49,960 nucleotides of DNA from Eubacterium sp. An11 (GTDB lineage: Bacteria > Bacillota > Clostridia > Lachnospirales > Lachnospiraceae), in assembly GCF_002161065.1 (NCBI RefSeq), contig NZ_NFLV01000025.1, forward strand, positions 1 through 49,960, written 5' to 3'. The position numbers were made by a program, and so were the translations under genes. Each line of letters begins with the position of its first letter. Position 1 is the first letter of the stretch. Under the pieces are notes generated by a model, which was given only the letters and a program-made list of their open reading frames with translations, was not told the DNA's origin and searched no databases. Below are positions 7,154 to 14,718 of the stretch, one piece after another.

Positions 7154-7699
7154 TCACAGAGATAAAACATATTGCACAATGGGCTGAATGGTTTCCTTAT
7201 CACTGAAATCAATGGACCCTCCGTAAGTATCAAGCAGCTGTTTATCTTCCTCCCTCAGGGAATCTTTGTCTTTTTTCTGCAGGGATTTGCGCAGCATAGC
7301 CATCATGGATTTGTGTATAAAGCTTAATTTGCTGTAATCAATGCCGCCCCGCAGATGGAACAGATGGATATGTTCAAGCATTTCCGGAGAAAGTGCCTTG
7401 GACAGGGATTCTCTGATGTGGGCGGTATTTTCCGGATCGGCCGGGTCGGCCAGACCGCAGGTAAAGAGAATCACGTGCCGGTCGCGGAGCAGTTCCCAGT
7501 TTTTTGTGAGCAGTTTGATACCGCTTACTCCGCCGGCGTACAGGCCGCCGCCATAGATGATGACATCATAATTGGAGAAATCCTCCGGTTTAAAAATATC
7601 CTTTTCAAAAAAAGAGCAGGATAATGCTTCCGCAATCCATTCTGCATATCTTCTTGTTGAGCCATATTTGGATTCGTAAATTACAACAGTTCTTTTCAT
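7154..7699 (-). CDS. Flavodoxin domain protein
   Basis: A 181-residue protein beginning MKRTVVIYESKYGSTRRYAEWIA. YESKYGSTRRYAEWI is the phosphate-binding loop of flavodoxin, and DVIIYGGGLYAGG (about residues 45-57) is the second FMN-contacting loop. It resembles the HemG/MioC-like flavodoxin_5 group and probably binds FMN as an electron carrier or oxidoreductase. The start used here has GGAG 8 nt upstream. An ATG four codons earlier overlaps that site and is less likely. Confidence 0.83.
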   Translation of the reverse strand: MKRTVVIYESKYGSTRRYAEWIAEALSCSFFEKDIFKPEDFSNYDVIIYGGGLYAGGVSGIKLLTKNWELLRDRHVILFTCGLADPADPENTAHIRESLSKALSPEMLEHIHLFHLRGGIDYSKLSFIHKSMMAMLRKSLQKKDKDSLREEDKQLLDTYGGSIDFSDKETIQPIVQYVLSL

Positions 7700-7928
7700 G
7701 AAAATCTCCATTCCGCCGCCACTTCCGGCGGCATAAAATTTGCAGTATACTATAGTAGAATATTATCGTGACGGACATATTCCTCTATATAATAGACTTT
7801 TATGGTAGGAAAATCAAGCCGGCCCGGTCTACCGGTTTTTTCCCGCCGGAAAGCACGGGTATATTTGTTGCATTTATATAGAAAAAATAGTATAGTTAAT
7901 TCAATCATATGATGTAAGGAGAAGGAAT

Positions 7929-8840
7929 ATGACAAAAGAGACAAAAAATTTACAGGAAATTCACCGTCTCCGTCCGGAGTGTATTACCTGCACCTGCGAT
8001 AAGTATCTTGGAAAGTATCCGGAAGATGCTTCGGAGGAGGCAAAGATTGACTATATGCAGAAAGTGCTGACTCTGATTGCCGAAGCGCCAAAAACCGACG
8101 CCATTCCGGTTATTGTCCGGGACATCAATAAGGTGCGCATGGAAATGTTCGGAGAGGCCGATAATTACACCAGAATTAAAATACATTTCAACCAGATTAT
8201 GCTGGAAAAGGAGGAGGAATTCCGCAGGCAGATTGCAAAGGCGGAGGATCCGCTGAAAATGGCGCTGCAGTTGTCCATGGTCGGCAACTATATTGATTTT
8301 GGAGCCATGAAGAATGTGGATGAAGAGAAGCTGGACCAGCTGTTGGGAACAGCGGCAGATCAGCAGATCGATGAGGACGCCTATTCTCATCTGAAACAGG
8401 ATTTAAGCACCGCGGAGCGATTTGTATTTTTCACGGACAACTGCGGGGAAGTGGTTCTGGATAAGCTTCTCATTGAGGAGATTCAGAGACAGTATCCGCA
8501 GGTTTCCGTATCCATCGTGGTCCGCGGGGCAGAAACCTTAAATGATGTCACCCGGATGGATGCCGCCCAGGTGGGGCTGGGAGAGATTGCCTACGTGGTG
8601 GACAATGGCAATGATGTGGCCGGAACCTGGGTGCCGGAGTTATCGGAAGAGGCCCTGGCGCGGATGGAATCCGCCGATGTGATGCTGGCCAAAGGACAGG
8701 CCAACTTTGAGACGATGCGCTGCTGCGGAAAGAACATTTATTATTTGTTCTTATGTAAATGTCACATTTTCTCGGATATGTTCGGCGTGGAACCGTTTTC
8801 CGGGATGCTTGTTCGTGAAAGAGACGCGAGAAATCGCTGA
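7929..8840 (+). CDS. DUF89/ARMT1-like metal-dependent phosphatase
   Basis: A 303-residue DUF89 protein with the metal-binding core FFTDNCGEVVLDKLLIEE (D170, N171) and the later motifs VRGAETLNDVT and AKGQANFETM. N-terminal CITCTCDKYLG is also typical of the bacterial branch. Characterised DUF89 members are metal-dependent phosphatases acting on sugar phosphates and damaged phosphometabolites. AGGAG precedes the ATG. The next gene, a xylulokinase homologue, starts 11 bp downstream, so kinase and phosphatase are co-transcribed, which suggests a role in removing surplus sugar phosphate (inference). Confidence 0.85.
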   Translation: MTKETKNLQEIHRLRPECITCTCDKYLGKYPEDASEEAKIDYMQKVLTLIAEAPKTDAIPVIVRDINKVRMEMFGEADNYTRIKIHFNQIMLEKEEEFRRQIAKAEDPLKMALQLSMVGNYIDFGAMKNVDEEKLDQLLGTAADQQIDEDAYSHLKQDLSTAERFVFFTDNCGEVVLDKLLIEEIQRQYPQVSVSIVVRGAETLNDVTRMDAAQVGLGEIAYVVDNGNDVAGTWVPELSEEALARMESADVMLAKGQANFETMRCCGKNIYYLFLCKCHIFSDMFGVEPFSGMLVRERDARNR

Positions 8841-8851
8841 GGAGAAAGATT

Positions 8852-10333
8852 ATGAGAGTAGTTTTGGGAATCGATCTGGGTACTTCCAGTGTGAAAGCCA
8901 TGCTTCTGGATCTGGAAAACGGGGTTGTTGGAGTGAAGGCAAAGGATTATGGCGTGGATATTTCTCATCCCGGCTGGGCGGAGCAGAATCCGGAAATGTG
9001 GTGGAAATCTTTGGTGGAAGTCCTCGGTTGGCTGCGGGAACATCACCGGAATGCTTTTGAAGCGGTGTGTGCCGTGGGATATTCTGGACAGATGCACGGC
9101 CTTGTGCTGACCGGAGCCGACGGACGTCCGGTGCGCCCGGCCATTATCTGGCTGGACCAGCGGGCGGGAAGACAGCTGAAAGAAATCAGTGCCGCCCTTT
9201 CGCAGGAGGAAATGGGGCAGATCTTCTGTAACAGGGTCAGCAGCGGATTTGCCTTTCCGTCGCTGTTATGGGTGAAGGAACAGGAGCCGGATATTTTTGC
9301 CAGAGCGGAACATGTGCTGACTCCAAAGGATTATCTGCGTTACAGAATGACCGGAGCCGTTGGGGCGGAAGTGGTGGACGCTTCCTCCACGACCATGTTT
9401 GACACGGCAAAACGGAACTGGGCCTGGGATATACTGGAACGTTTCGGTCTGCCCGCCGGGCTGTTTCCGGAAGTAAAGGAGTCGTCGGACATCGCCGGAA
9501 CCATCAGTCCGTCCTGCGCGGCGGAAACTGGTCTTCCGGCAGGGGTTCCTGTCATCTACGGCAGCGGTGACCAGCCGGCCCAGAGCATCGGAAACGGGGT
9601 CATAAAGGGCGGCCGGATTATCAGCAATATCGGGACCGGAGGGCAGATATCGGCCTTCGCTTCTTCGCCGGCTTATGATAAGAAGCTCCGTACCAATACT
9701 TTCTGCCACGGGATTCGCGGCGGATATACCATCTTCGGCGCCACCTTGTGCAGCGGTATGTCTTTAAATTGGGCGAAAAATAAAGTGCTGCATGTGGACA
9801 GTTACCAGGAGGTCAATGCATTGGTGTCAGCAGTCCCGCCCGGAGCGGAAGGGCTCATTTACCTGCCTTATTTGTCCGGGGAGCGGACGCCCCACATGAA
9901 CCCGGATGCAAAAGGTGTGTTTTTTGGTATGACCCTCGGTCAGGAGCGGGGACATTTCCTGCGGGCAGTCATGGAAGGCGTGGCCTACAGCCTGAAAGAC
10001 TGCTTAGGTCTCATACAGGAACTGGGCATCGACGCTCCGGAGATCATTGCTTCCGGCGGAGCCACAGCCTCTCCGCAGTGGCTCCAGATTCAGGCAGATA
10101 TCTTTGAAAAACCTGTCCGGGCCAGCCGGGTAAAAGAACAGGCGTGTCTTGGAAGCTGTCTGCTGGCGGCAGTGGGTACCGGCATCCTGCCGTCCCTGGA
10201 AGAAGCCTGCGGCAGATTCGTCTCCATGGATGAGCGGACATATCTCCCGGATGAACGCAACGCGGACGTCTACCGGGAAGGATATGAGAAATACCGTAAA
10301 CTGTACGGACGGCTGTGGGATATAATGGAATGA
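8852..10333 (+). CDS. xylB: Xylulokinase-like FGGY carbohydrate kinase
   Basis: A 493-residue FGGY kinase. The N-terminal ATPase motif GIDLGTSSVKAMLLD is at residues 5-19. YSGQMHGLVL is the sequence typical of D-xylulokinases, with IIWLDQRA following. The phosphate-2 motif GSGDQPAQSIGNG and C-terminal ASGGATASPQWLQIQADIF complete the fold. It would phosphorylate D-xylulose to xylulose 5-phosphate for the pentose phosphate pathway. No xylose isomerase or transporter is nearby. Its only partner is the DUF89 phosphatase upstream. Specificity for xylulose is probable, not proven. Confidence 0.85.
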   Translation: MRVVLGIDLGTSSVKAMLLDLENGVVGVKAKDYGVDISHPGWAEQNPEMWWKSLVEVLGWLREHHRNAFEAVCAVGYSGQMHGLVLTGADGRPVRPAIIWLDQRAGRQLKEISAALSQEEMGQIFCNRVSSGFAFPSLLWVKEQEPDIFARAEHVLTPKDYLRYRMTGAVGAEVVDASSTTMFDTAKRNWAWDILERFGLPAGLFPEVKESSDIAGTISPSCAAETGLPAGVPVIYGSGDQPAQSIGNGVIKGGRIISNIGTGGQISAFASSPAYDKKLRTNTFCHGIRGGYTIFGATLCSGMSLNWAKNKVLHVDSYQEVNALVSAVPPGAEGLIYLPYLSGERTPHMNPDAKGVFFGMTLGQERGHFLRAVMEGVAYSLKDCLGLIQELGIDAPEIIASGGATASPQWLQIQADIFEKPVRASRVKEQACLGSCLLAAVGTGILPSLEEACGRFVSMDERTYLPDERNADVYREGYEKYRKLYGRLWDIME

Positions 10334-10414
10334 TGAAAACGATTGCCTGGTCCTTTGAAAAAATGATGATTTGAAACAAACAGTATAAACATGGGCTTTA
10401 TCCCAAAGTAGAGA

Positions 10415-10445
10415 TTAGCCATCACAGTACATCAGTGACGGCTAA
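10415..10445. terminator. Hairpin between converging genes
   Basis: TTAGCCATCAC (10415-10425) pairs with GTGACGGCTAA (10435-10445), one mismatch. It lies between the convergent xylulokinase and membrane-protein genes. The T tract is weak, so termination strength is uncertain. Confidence 0.55.
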
Positions 10446-10453
10446 GCATCGTT

Positions 10454-10846
10454 TTATTCACTGAGCGCACATACTGCCATCCCCGGTATCGTATAGAGAA
10501 GGGGGAAACGCACTGCCACAAAAATACGCACTGGTTCCAGAGCAAACACGCAGATTTCCAGAATGACCAGCAGAATGAGAACAGCTGCCAGATAGTGGGT
10601 GCGCTTCTCGCGGGACAGGAGTGCCAGGCGTTCTCTCAGTCGGGAGAAATAACGGATAATCATGTTGGCAATGGCTATTCCGCAGATGAAGTAGAGAATC
10701 GGAAATGCCACATACATTCTGAGGTTCAGGTATACAGGGTGCCTGCTCCAGTCAAGAACCGGGAAGAAAGCGGCTGCCACAAAAAGAATCCCGAAAAGCA
10801 TAATGAAAAAACTTATCGTTAATAATTTGTCTCGGTTGATACTCAT
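10454..10846 (-). CDS. Small integral membrane protein, unknown function
   Basis: A 130-residue protein with four hydrophobic segments (about residues 9-30, 45-66, 85-103 and 108-126) separated by a basic loop RYFSRLRERLALLSREKR. I do not recognise a family. It stands alone, convergent with xylB and divergent from the macro-domain gene. Confidence 0.6.
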   Translation of the reverse strand: MSINRDKLLTISFFIMLFGILFVAAAFFPVLDWSRHPVYLNLRMYVAFPILYFICGIAIANMIIRYFSRLRERLALLSREKRTHYLAAVLILLVILEICVFALEPVRIFVAVRFPLLYTIPGMAVCALSE

Positions 10847-11004
10847 GATAATCCCTCCATTTCATGGTAAGTATCGTTCTGGAAATAAAACATAACAGAA
10901 AATATATTTTCAACAATAATAATATCATAAAAGTATAGAGAAGGGAACCTTTATTTTTTGTTTTTTAAAAGAATATGAAAAAATGTATGGGGGTGTTGTT
11001 AATT

Positions 11005-11550
11005 ATGAAAGATAATTCTATGAAAGTAATGCTGGAAATGGGTCGGGGCAGCAAACTGTCCATCTGCCAGGGAGATATCACGAAACTGGATGTGGACTGT
11101 ATCGTCAATGCGGCCAACCGCTCCCTTCTGGGAGGCGGAGGTGTGGATGGAGCCATTCACCGGACGGCGGGACCGGGACTGCTGCAGGAGTGCCGGACAC
11201 TCCACGGCTGTGAGACGGGACAGGCGAAGGTTACAAAAGGATATAATTTGAAGGCATCATACGTCATTCACACGGTGGGACCAGTCTATTCCGGCAGACC
11301 AAAGGACGCGGAGCTTCTGGCGGACTGCTACTGGAATTCCCTGGAACTGGCGAGGAAACACGGCGTCGGAAGTATCGCATTTCCGGCCATCTCCACAGGG
11401 GTGTACGGGTATCCGAAGAAAGCGGCGGCCGCCATTGCTGTGGAGACGGTACAGCAGTGGATGAAGGAGCATGAAGATTATATCATAGAGGTGATTTTGT
11501 GCGGATTTGACCGGCAGACCTGCGAACTGTATGAGAAGTTTCTGTCCTGA
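11005..11550 (+). CDS. Macro domain protein, probable O-acetyl-ADP-ribose deacetylase
   Basis: A single macro domain of about 181 residues. ICQGDITKLDVDCIVNAANRSLLGGGGVDGAIH is the ADP-ribose binding region, with the catalytic-type NAAN and GGGGVDGAIHRTAG loops. AFPAISTGVYGYP is the second ligand loop. This is the YmdB/MacroD-type arrangement that removes acetyl or ADP-ribosyl groups from ADP-ribose derivatives. I placed the start at ATG 11005 behind a G-rich ribosome site. An ATG ten codons upstream lacks one. It stands alone with a flavodoxin gene 107 bp downstream. Confidence 0.88.
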   Translation: MKDNSMKVMLEMGRGSKLSICQGDITKLDVDCIVNAANRSLLGGGGVDGAIHRTAGPGLLQECRTLHGCETGQAKVTKGYNLKASYVIHTVGPVYSGRPKDAELLADCYWNSLELARKHGVGSIAFPAISTGVYGYPKKAAAAIAVETVQQWMKEHEDYIIEVILCGFDRQTCELYEKFLS

Positions 11551-11657
11551 TCGGTGTGAGCAAGACATTCATAGGGCAAATTGAGACTTTGGAGAGTCTG
11601 TGGTACAATAAATCAGAAAACGAAATACAGGATAAATCAAAGAAAGGAGAATGTTTT

Positions 11658-12137
11658 ATGAGCAAAAAGTTAGTGGCATATTTTTCTGCAGGTGGCAGAA
11701 CTGCGGGAGAAGCAAAGAAACTGGCAGAGGCAGCGGGTGCTGATCTGTATGAAATCAAACCGGAAACGCCATATACAAAGGAAGACCTTGACTGGACCAA
11801 CAGAAATTCCAGAAGTTCCTTGGAGATGAATGATCCGGCTTCCCGCCCGGCTATCACAGATAAAGACGCGAAGGCAGAAGAGTACGATGTGATTTTCCTT
11901 GGCTTCCCGATCTGGTGGTACACAGCTCCGACCATTATCAATACATTTCTGGAAAGCTATGATCTTTCCGGCAGGACAATTATTCTGTTTGCCACTTCCG
12001 GCAGCAGCGGACTGGATGGAACCATCAAGAGTCTCCAGGGAAGCTGTCCGGGAGCAGTATTAAAAGAAGGTCGTATGATGAATGACGGCCCTTCTGTGGA
12101 GACGCTGAAAGACTGGGTGAACAGCCTGGGTATCTGA
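11658..12137 (+). CDS. Flavodoxin (flavodoxin_4 family)
   Basis: A 159-residue protein with AYFSAGGRTAGEAKKLAE as the FMN phosphate loop and FLGFPIWWYTAPTIINTFLE as the isoalloxazine loop, both diagnostic of flavodoxin_4 proteins. The start has AAAGGAGA 7 nt upstream. Open frame before it is non-coding. Likely an FMN electron carrier or small reductase. A terminator follows at 12176, so it is transcribed alone or with the macro gene. Confidence 0.87.
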   Translation: MSKKLVAYFSAGGRTAGEAKKLAEAAGADLYEIKPETPYTKEDLDWTNRNSRSSLEMNDPASRPAITDKDAKAEEYDVIFLGFPIWWYTAPTIINTFLESYDLSGRTIILFATSGSSGLDGTIKSLQGSCPGAVLKEGRMMNDGPSVETLKDWVNSLGI

Positions 12138-12175
12138 CATTTTCCAGGATAAAATTTTTACATAAATAATCTTAT

Positions 12176-12213
12176 AAAAAGAAAGGAGTCGCCGGGATTC
12201 CTTTCTTTTTTTT
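12176..12213 (+). terminator. Intrinsic terminator after flavodoxin gene
   Basis: AAAGAAAGGA pairs with TCCTTTCTTT around a GC-rich loop and is followed by eight T residues. Confidence 0.8.
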
Positions 12214-12349
12214 GGTCAGATAGCCTTCTGTACTTTGGAATTCTGCATATTGTTGCTAAAATGGCACAATATACACTTACTGAGAAAAAGCTGTGGATAA
12301 AAAGTATAAGTGCGCGGCTAAAGAAAGAAGAATGCAGGAGACGAAAAAA

Positions 12350-12811
12350 ATGAATATAAAAAAGAATGACCATTTGCATGAAATGTTTAGTAGAATAGCA
12401 GGGAATACAAGAGGAAAAGTCATGACAGATCAGGAAGAATCTGTTCATTTGTTAAAAGAAAATATGCAGGAAGGCATCCCATTCCAGGGCCTTGGCGATA
12501 TGATGATGAAAATGGACCGCATTTATGATCTGCTGGATTACCCACAGACCGAGCTTAAAATCCGGGAATGGGATGATTCTGAAAAATGGATAGGTACGCC
12601 GCTGGAGAACGATGCTGACTGGAATTATGGAGCCGATGCAGCGGAAAAATTTCATGAGCTGACTACGGGAAATAATCCGTCAGTGTATGTGGAGACCAGA
12701 TTCCGCCGCTATGGAGGCTGGCAGGGTATTCTCCAGGCCGGAAAACGAAAACTATCTTACCGCAGCGCGCTGGAGTTTCTGCACTATATCATGGGATATA
12801 TCAAGGGGTAA
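12350..12811 (+). CDS. Hypothetical protein, about 153 residues
   Basis: Starts at ATG 12350 with AGGAG 9 nt upstream, giving MNIKKNDHLHEMFSRIAG. The protein is soluble, acidic in the middle (YPQTELKIREWDDSEKW) and ends in an aromatic-rich stretch WQGILQAGKRKLSYRSALEFLHYIMGYIKG. No signal peptide or membrane segment. I do not recognise a family. It sits alone between two terminators. Confidence 0.6.
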   Translation: MNIKKNDHLHEMFSRIAGNTRGKVMTDQEESVHLLKENMQEGIPFQGLGDMMMKMDRIYDLLDYPQTELKIREWDDSEKWIGTPLENDADWNYGADAAEKFHELTTGNNPSVYVETRFRRYGGWQGILQAGKRKLSYRSALEFLHYIMGYIKG

Positions 12812-12817
12812 CATCAG

Positions 12818-12843
12818 GCCGTCACTGTTGGTGGCGGCTTTTT
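12818..12843 (+). terminator. Intrinsic terminator
   Basis: GCCGTCAC pairs with GTGGCGGC around TGTTG (one mismatch), then TTTTT. It follows the hypothetical gene ending at 12811. Confidence 0.7.
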
Positions 12844-12952
12844 GATGTGTATGCACCGCTAAAATAGACAGTGAGGAGTGGGGGAGAAAAGGTCAAGGAA
12901 AATATTGACATTTTCTTCTTGCATTTTTTCAATAGTATTATTATAATAAAAA

Positions 12953-12978
12953 TACAATTGCAATTGTAATGCTATAAT
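12953..12978 (+). promoter_or_regulatory. Perfect 16-bp palindrome next to a -10 box
   Basis: TACAATTGCAATTGTA (12953-12968) is a perfect palindrome, followed 4 bp later by TATAAT (12973-12978). It lies just upstream of the Rpn-type nuclease start. Placed in the -35/-10 interval, it looks like a repressor site. No good -35 box is seen at the right distance. Confidence 0.5.
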
Positions 12979-12994
12979 ATATGAGGTGAAGGGA

Positions 12995-14032
12995 TTGAAG
13001 CATAAACATTCAAAGAAGAATGGAGCAAAACGAAAAAAATCCCGAAACACCACACTGATAAAACTTGAAGATAGAGAGAAACCAAAGCGAACGATCAAAG
13101 ACAGCGTTTTCCGTAACCTGTTCTCGGAGCCAGGATATGGGTTGCAGCTTTATAAAATTCTGCATCCGGAGGATACGGAGACAACGGAAGAAGACATTTC
13201 CTATCTTACCATTATACGGGAGATTACTAACGGTATCCGCAATGATCTGGGAATGTACATAGGCGGCAGATATCTGATAATGATAGAAGCACAGAGTACA
13301 TGGAGCGTTAATATTTTGATACGCATGTACATTTATCTGGCGGAAATCTGGAAAAACTATATTGTACAGAATAAATTAGATGTATTTTCTTCCAAAGAAT
13401 TAAACCTTCCTGTACCGGAATTCTATGTGGTCTACACAGGGAGTCGGAAAAAACGGCCGGAGTTTCTGCGGCTGTCAGAAGATATCTTTCACGGGATATG
13501 TAAAAATGTTGAACTTAAAATTCATATGATTTATAATGGAGAAAACAAAGGAGATATTCTGGATCAGTATGTTTCTTTCACGGAACAGGCTGATCATTTT
13601 TATAAAGAATACGGAAGAACAAGAGAAGCTGCGGAAAAACTGGTGGAATACTGCATTGCGCATAATATTTTACAGGAGTATCTCAACAGGAAGAAGGAAG
13701 AGGTGACAAGTATGATTGGGGTAATCTTTGATGATACCATTCACAGACAAAGGATGCAGGAAGAGGCAGAGGCTCGGGCGGAGGCCCGGGGAGAGGCTAG
13801 AGGAGAGGCCAGAGGAGAAGCCAGAGGAGAGGCACGTGGAGAAGCCCGTGGGATTACCATAGGAACCATCAAAGGAGAAAAACAGGGGCAGATAAAAAAA
13901 GCCAGAGAGACAGCTCTGCGTTTGTGCCAGATGGGATATGATGCAGAAACTATCGCAGAGATTGTGGATATGCCGGAGGAACAGGTGAAGGAATGGCTGG
14001 CAGAGAGTTACGAAGATAATACTGATAAATGA
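12995..14032 (+). CDS. Rpn/PDDEXK-type nuclease-transposase family protein
   Basis: About 345 residues. After a very basic N-terminus (KHKHSKKNGAKRKKSR) comes KRTIKDSVFRNLFSEPGYGLQLY, the opening motif of Rpn recombination-promoting nucleases (PD-(D/E)XK superfamily). YLIMIEAQSTWSVNILIRMYIYLAEIW supplies the catalytic E-x-Q strand. The C-terminal third has seven 12-bp units encoding E-A-R-(A/G) (13769-13852), then a helical tail with a helix-turn-helix-like end. I favour TTG 12995, which has GAGG at a good distance. A GTG three codons upstream is the alternative. Relatives are common, multi-copy and of uncertain role. Confidence 0.8.
   Translation: MKHKHSKKNGAKRKKSRNTTLIKLEDREKPKRTIKDSVFRNLFSEPGYGLQLYKILHPEDTETTEEDISYLTIIREITNGIRNDLGMYIGGRYLIMIEAQSTWSVNILIRMYIYLAEIWKNYIVQNKLDVFSSKELNLPVPEFYVVYTGSRKKRPEFLRLSEDIFHGICKNVELKIHMIYNGENKGDILDQYVSFTEQADHFYKEYGRTREAAEKLVEYCIAHNILQEYLNRKKEEVTSMIGVIFDDTIHRQRMQEEAEARAEARGEARGEARGEARGEARGEARGITIGTIKGEKQGQIKKARETALRLCQMGYDAETIAEIVDMPEEQVKEWLAESYEDNTDK
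13769..13852 (+). repeat. Seven in-frame 12-bp coding repeats (EARG units)
   Basis: Seven tandem units with consensus GAGGCCMGWGGA encode EARA then six EARG. Units differ at wobble positions. Tandem repeats of this kind are expected to change length by slippage without breaking the frame. Confidence 0.8.
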
Positions 14033-14292
14033 TTTTTTGAGCGCAGCAGTTTTACGATTGCTGCGCTGTCACTCTGTTGAAGTTCAATAGAAAAATATGG
14101 GATAAACATACCCCATCTGCATTTCTGACAATCGAAAGCAGGCATTAGACGGTATCAGTGAAGAGTGTTATATTGAAGGCATCCGAAAGGGTGTCTTTTT
14201 TCGGTACAGGTTATCTGACAGGAAAAGCTTCGGAATTTTATTTTGTACCAGAAGTCATAAAGCATGAAAAATGATATGTGGGAGGCGATAAA

Positions 14293-14637
14293 ATGACGAT
14301 AGATGAGGCAAGTGAGAGATATCAGATACCCATTGAGGTGCTGAAAGAGTATGAGAGCTGGGGACTGTGCGGTGCAGTCAGGAAGGTTGTGGGTGCGTGG
14401 CAGTATGATGAGGAAGATCTGAAGCGGCTCAGTCTGATCATGACCCTGCACGATGTGGGATTTGAGCCGGAGGAAGTGGAGGAATATATGCGTCTGGCGC
14501 TGGAAGGCGATAAAAGCCGGGATGAGCGGTTGCGGCTGCTGGATAAACGGCGGGGAGCGGCGCTGGATGAGATCCATCTGAAAGAACGTAAGCTGGAGCG
14601 GCTGGACTATCTGCGGTATATGATGCAGAAATATTGA
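14293..14637 (+). CDS. MerR-type helix-turn-helix regulator
   Basis: About 114 residues. MTIDEASERYQIPIEVLKEYESWGL is the MerR DNA-binding helix pair. YDEEDLKRLSLIMTLHDVGFEPEEVEEYMRLAL is the second half of the winged helix. A short coiled tail rich in R/L follows, with no cysteine metal-binding motif and no ligand domain. GGAGG lies 8 nt before ATG 14293; the upstream GTG would overlap it. Target genes are not evident. Confidence 0.82.
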   Translation: MTIDEASERYQIPIEVLKEYESWGLCGAVRKVVGAWQYDEEDLKRLSLIMTLHDVGFEPEEVEEYMRLALEGDKSRDERLRLLDKRRGAALDEIHLKERKLERLDYLRYMMQKY

Positions 14638-14661
14638 CTGACCGTGCGTGGCTGGCTGAAT

Positions 14662-14717
14662 AAAAATGCCTGTCGGCAGTGGAATAAAAATTGTTCCATG
14701 GGCTGACAGGCGTTTTT
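14662..14717. terminator. Bidirectional terminator
   Basis: AAAAATGCCTGTC pairs with GACAGGCGTTTTT, with a second inner stem TGGAA/TTCCA. It has A/T tracts on both sides and lies between the converging MerR and glucosidase genes. Confidence 0.8.
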
Positions 14718-14718
14718 G

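Noticed and set aside
13769-13852. Short regular repeats considered as a CRISPR array
   Set aside because: Units are 12 bp, contiguous, in frame and without spacers, so they are coding repeats.
14041-14066. GCGCAGCA/TGCTGCGC hairpin after the Rpn-type gene as a terminator
   Set aside because: Stem is good, but no T run follows on either strand, so I did not call a terminator.
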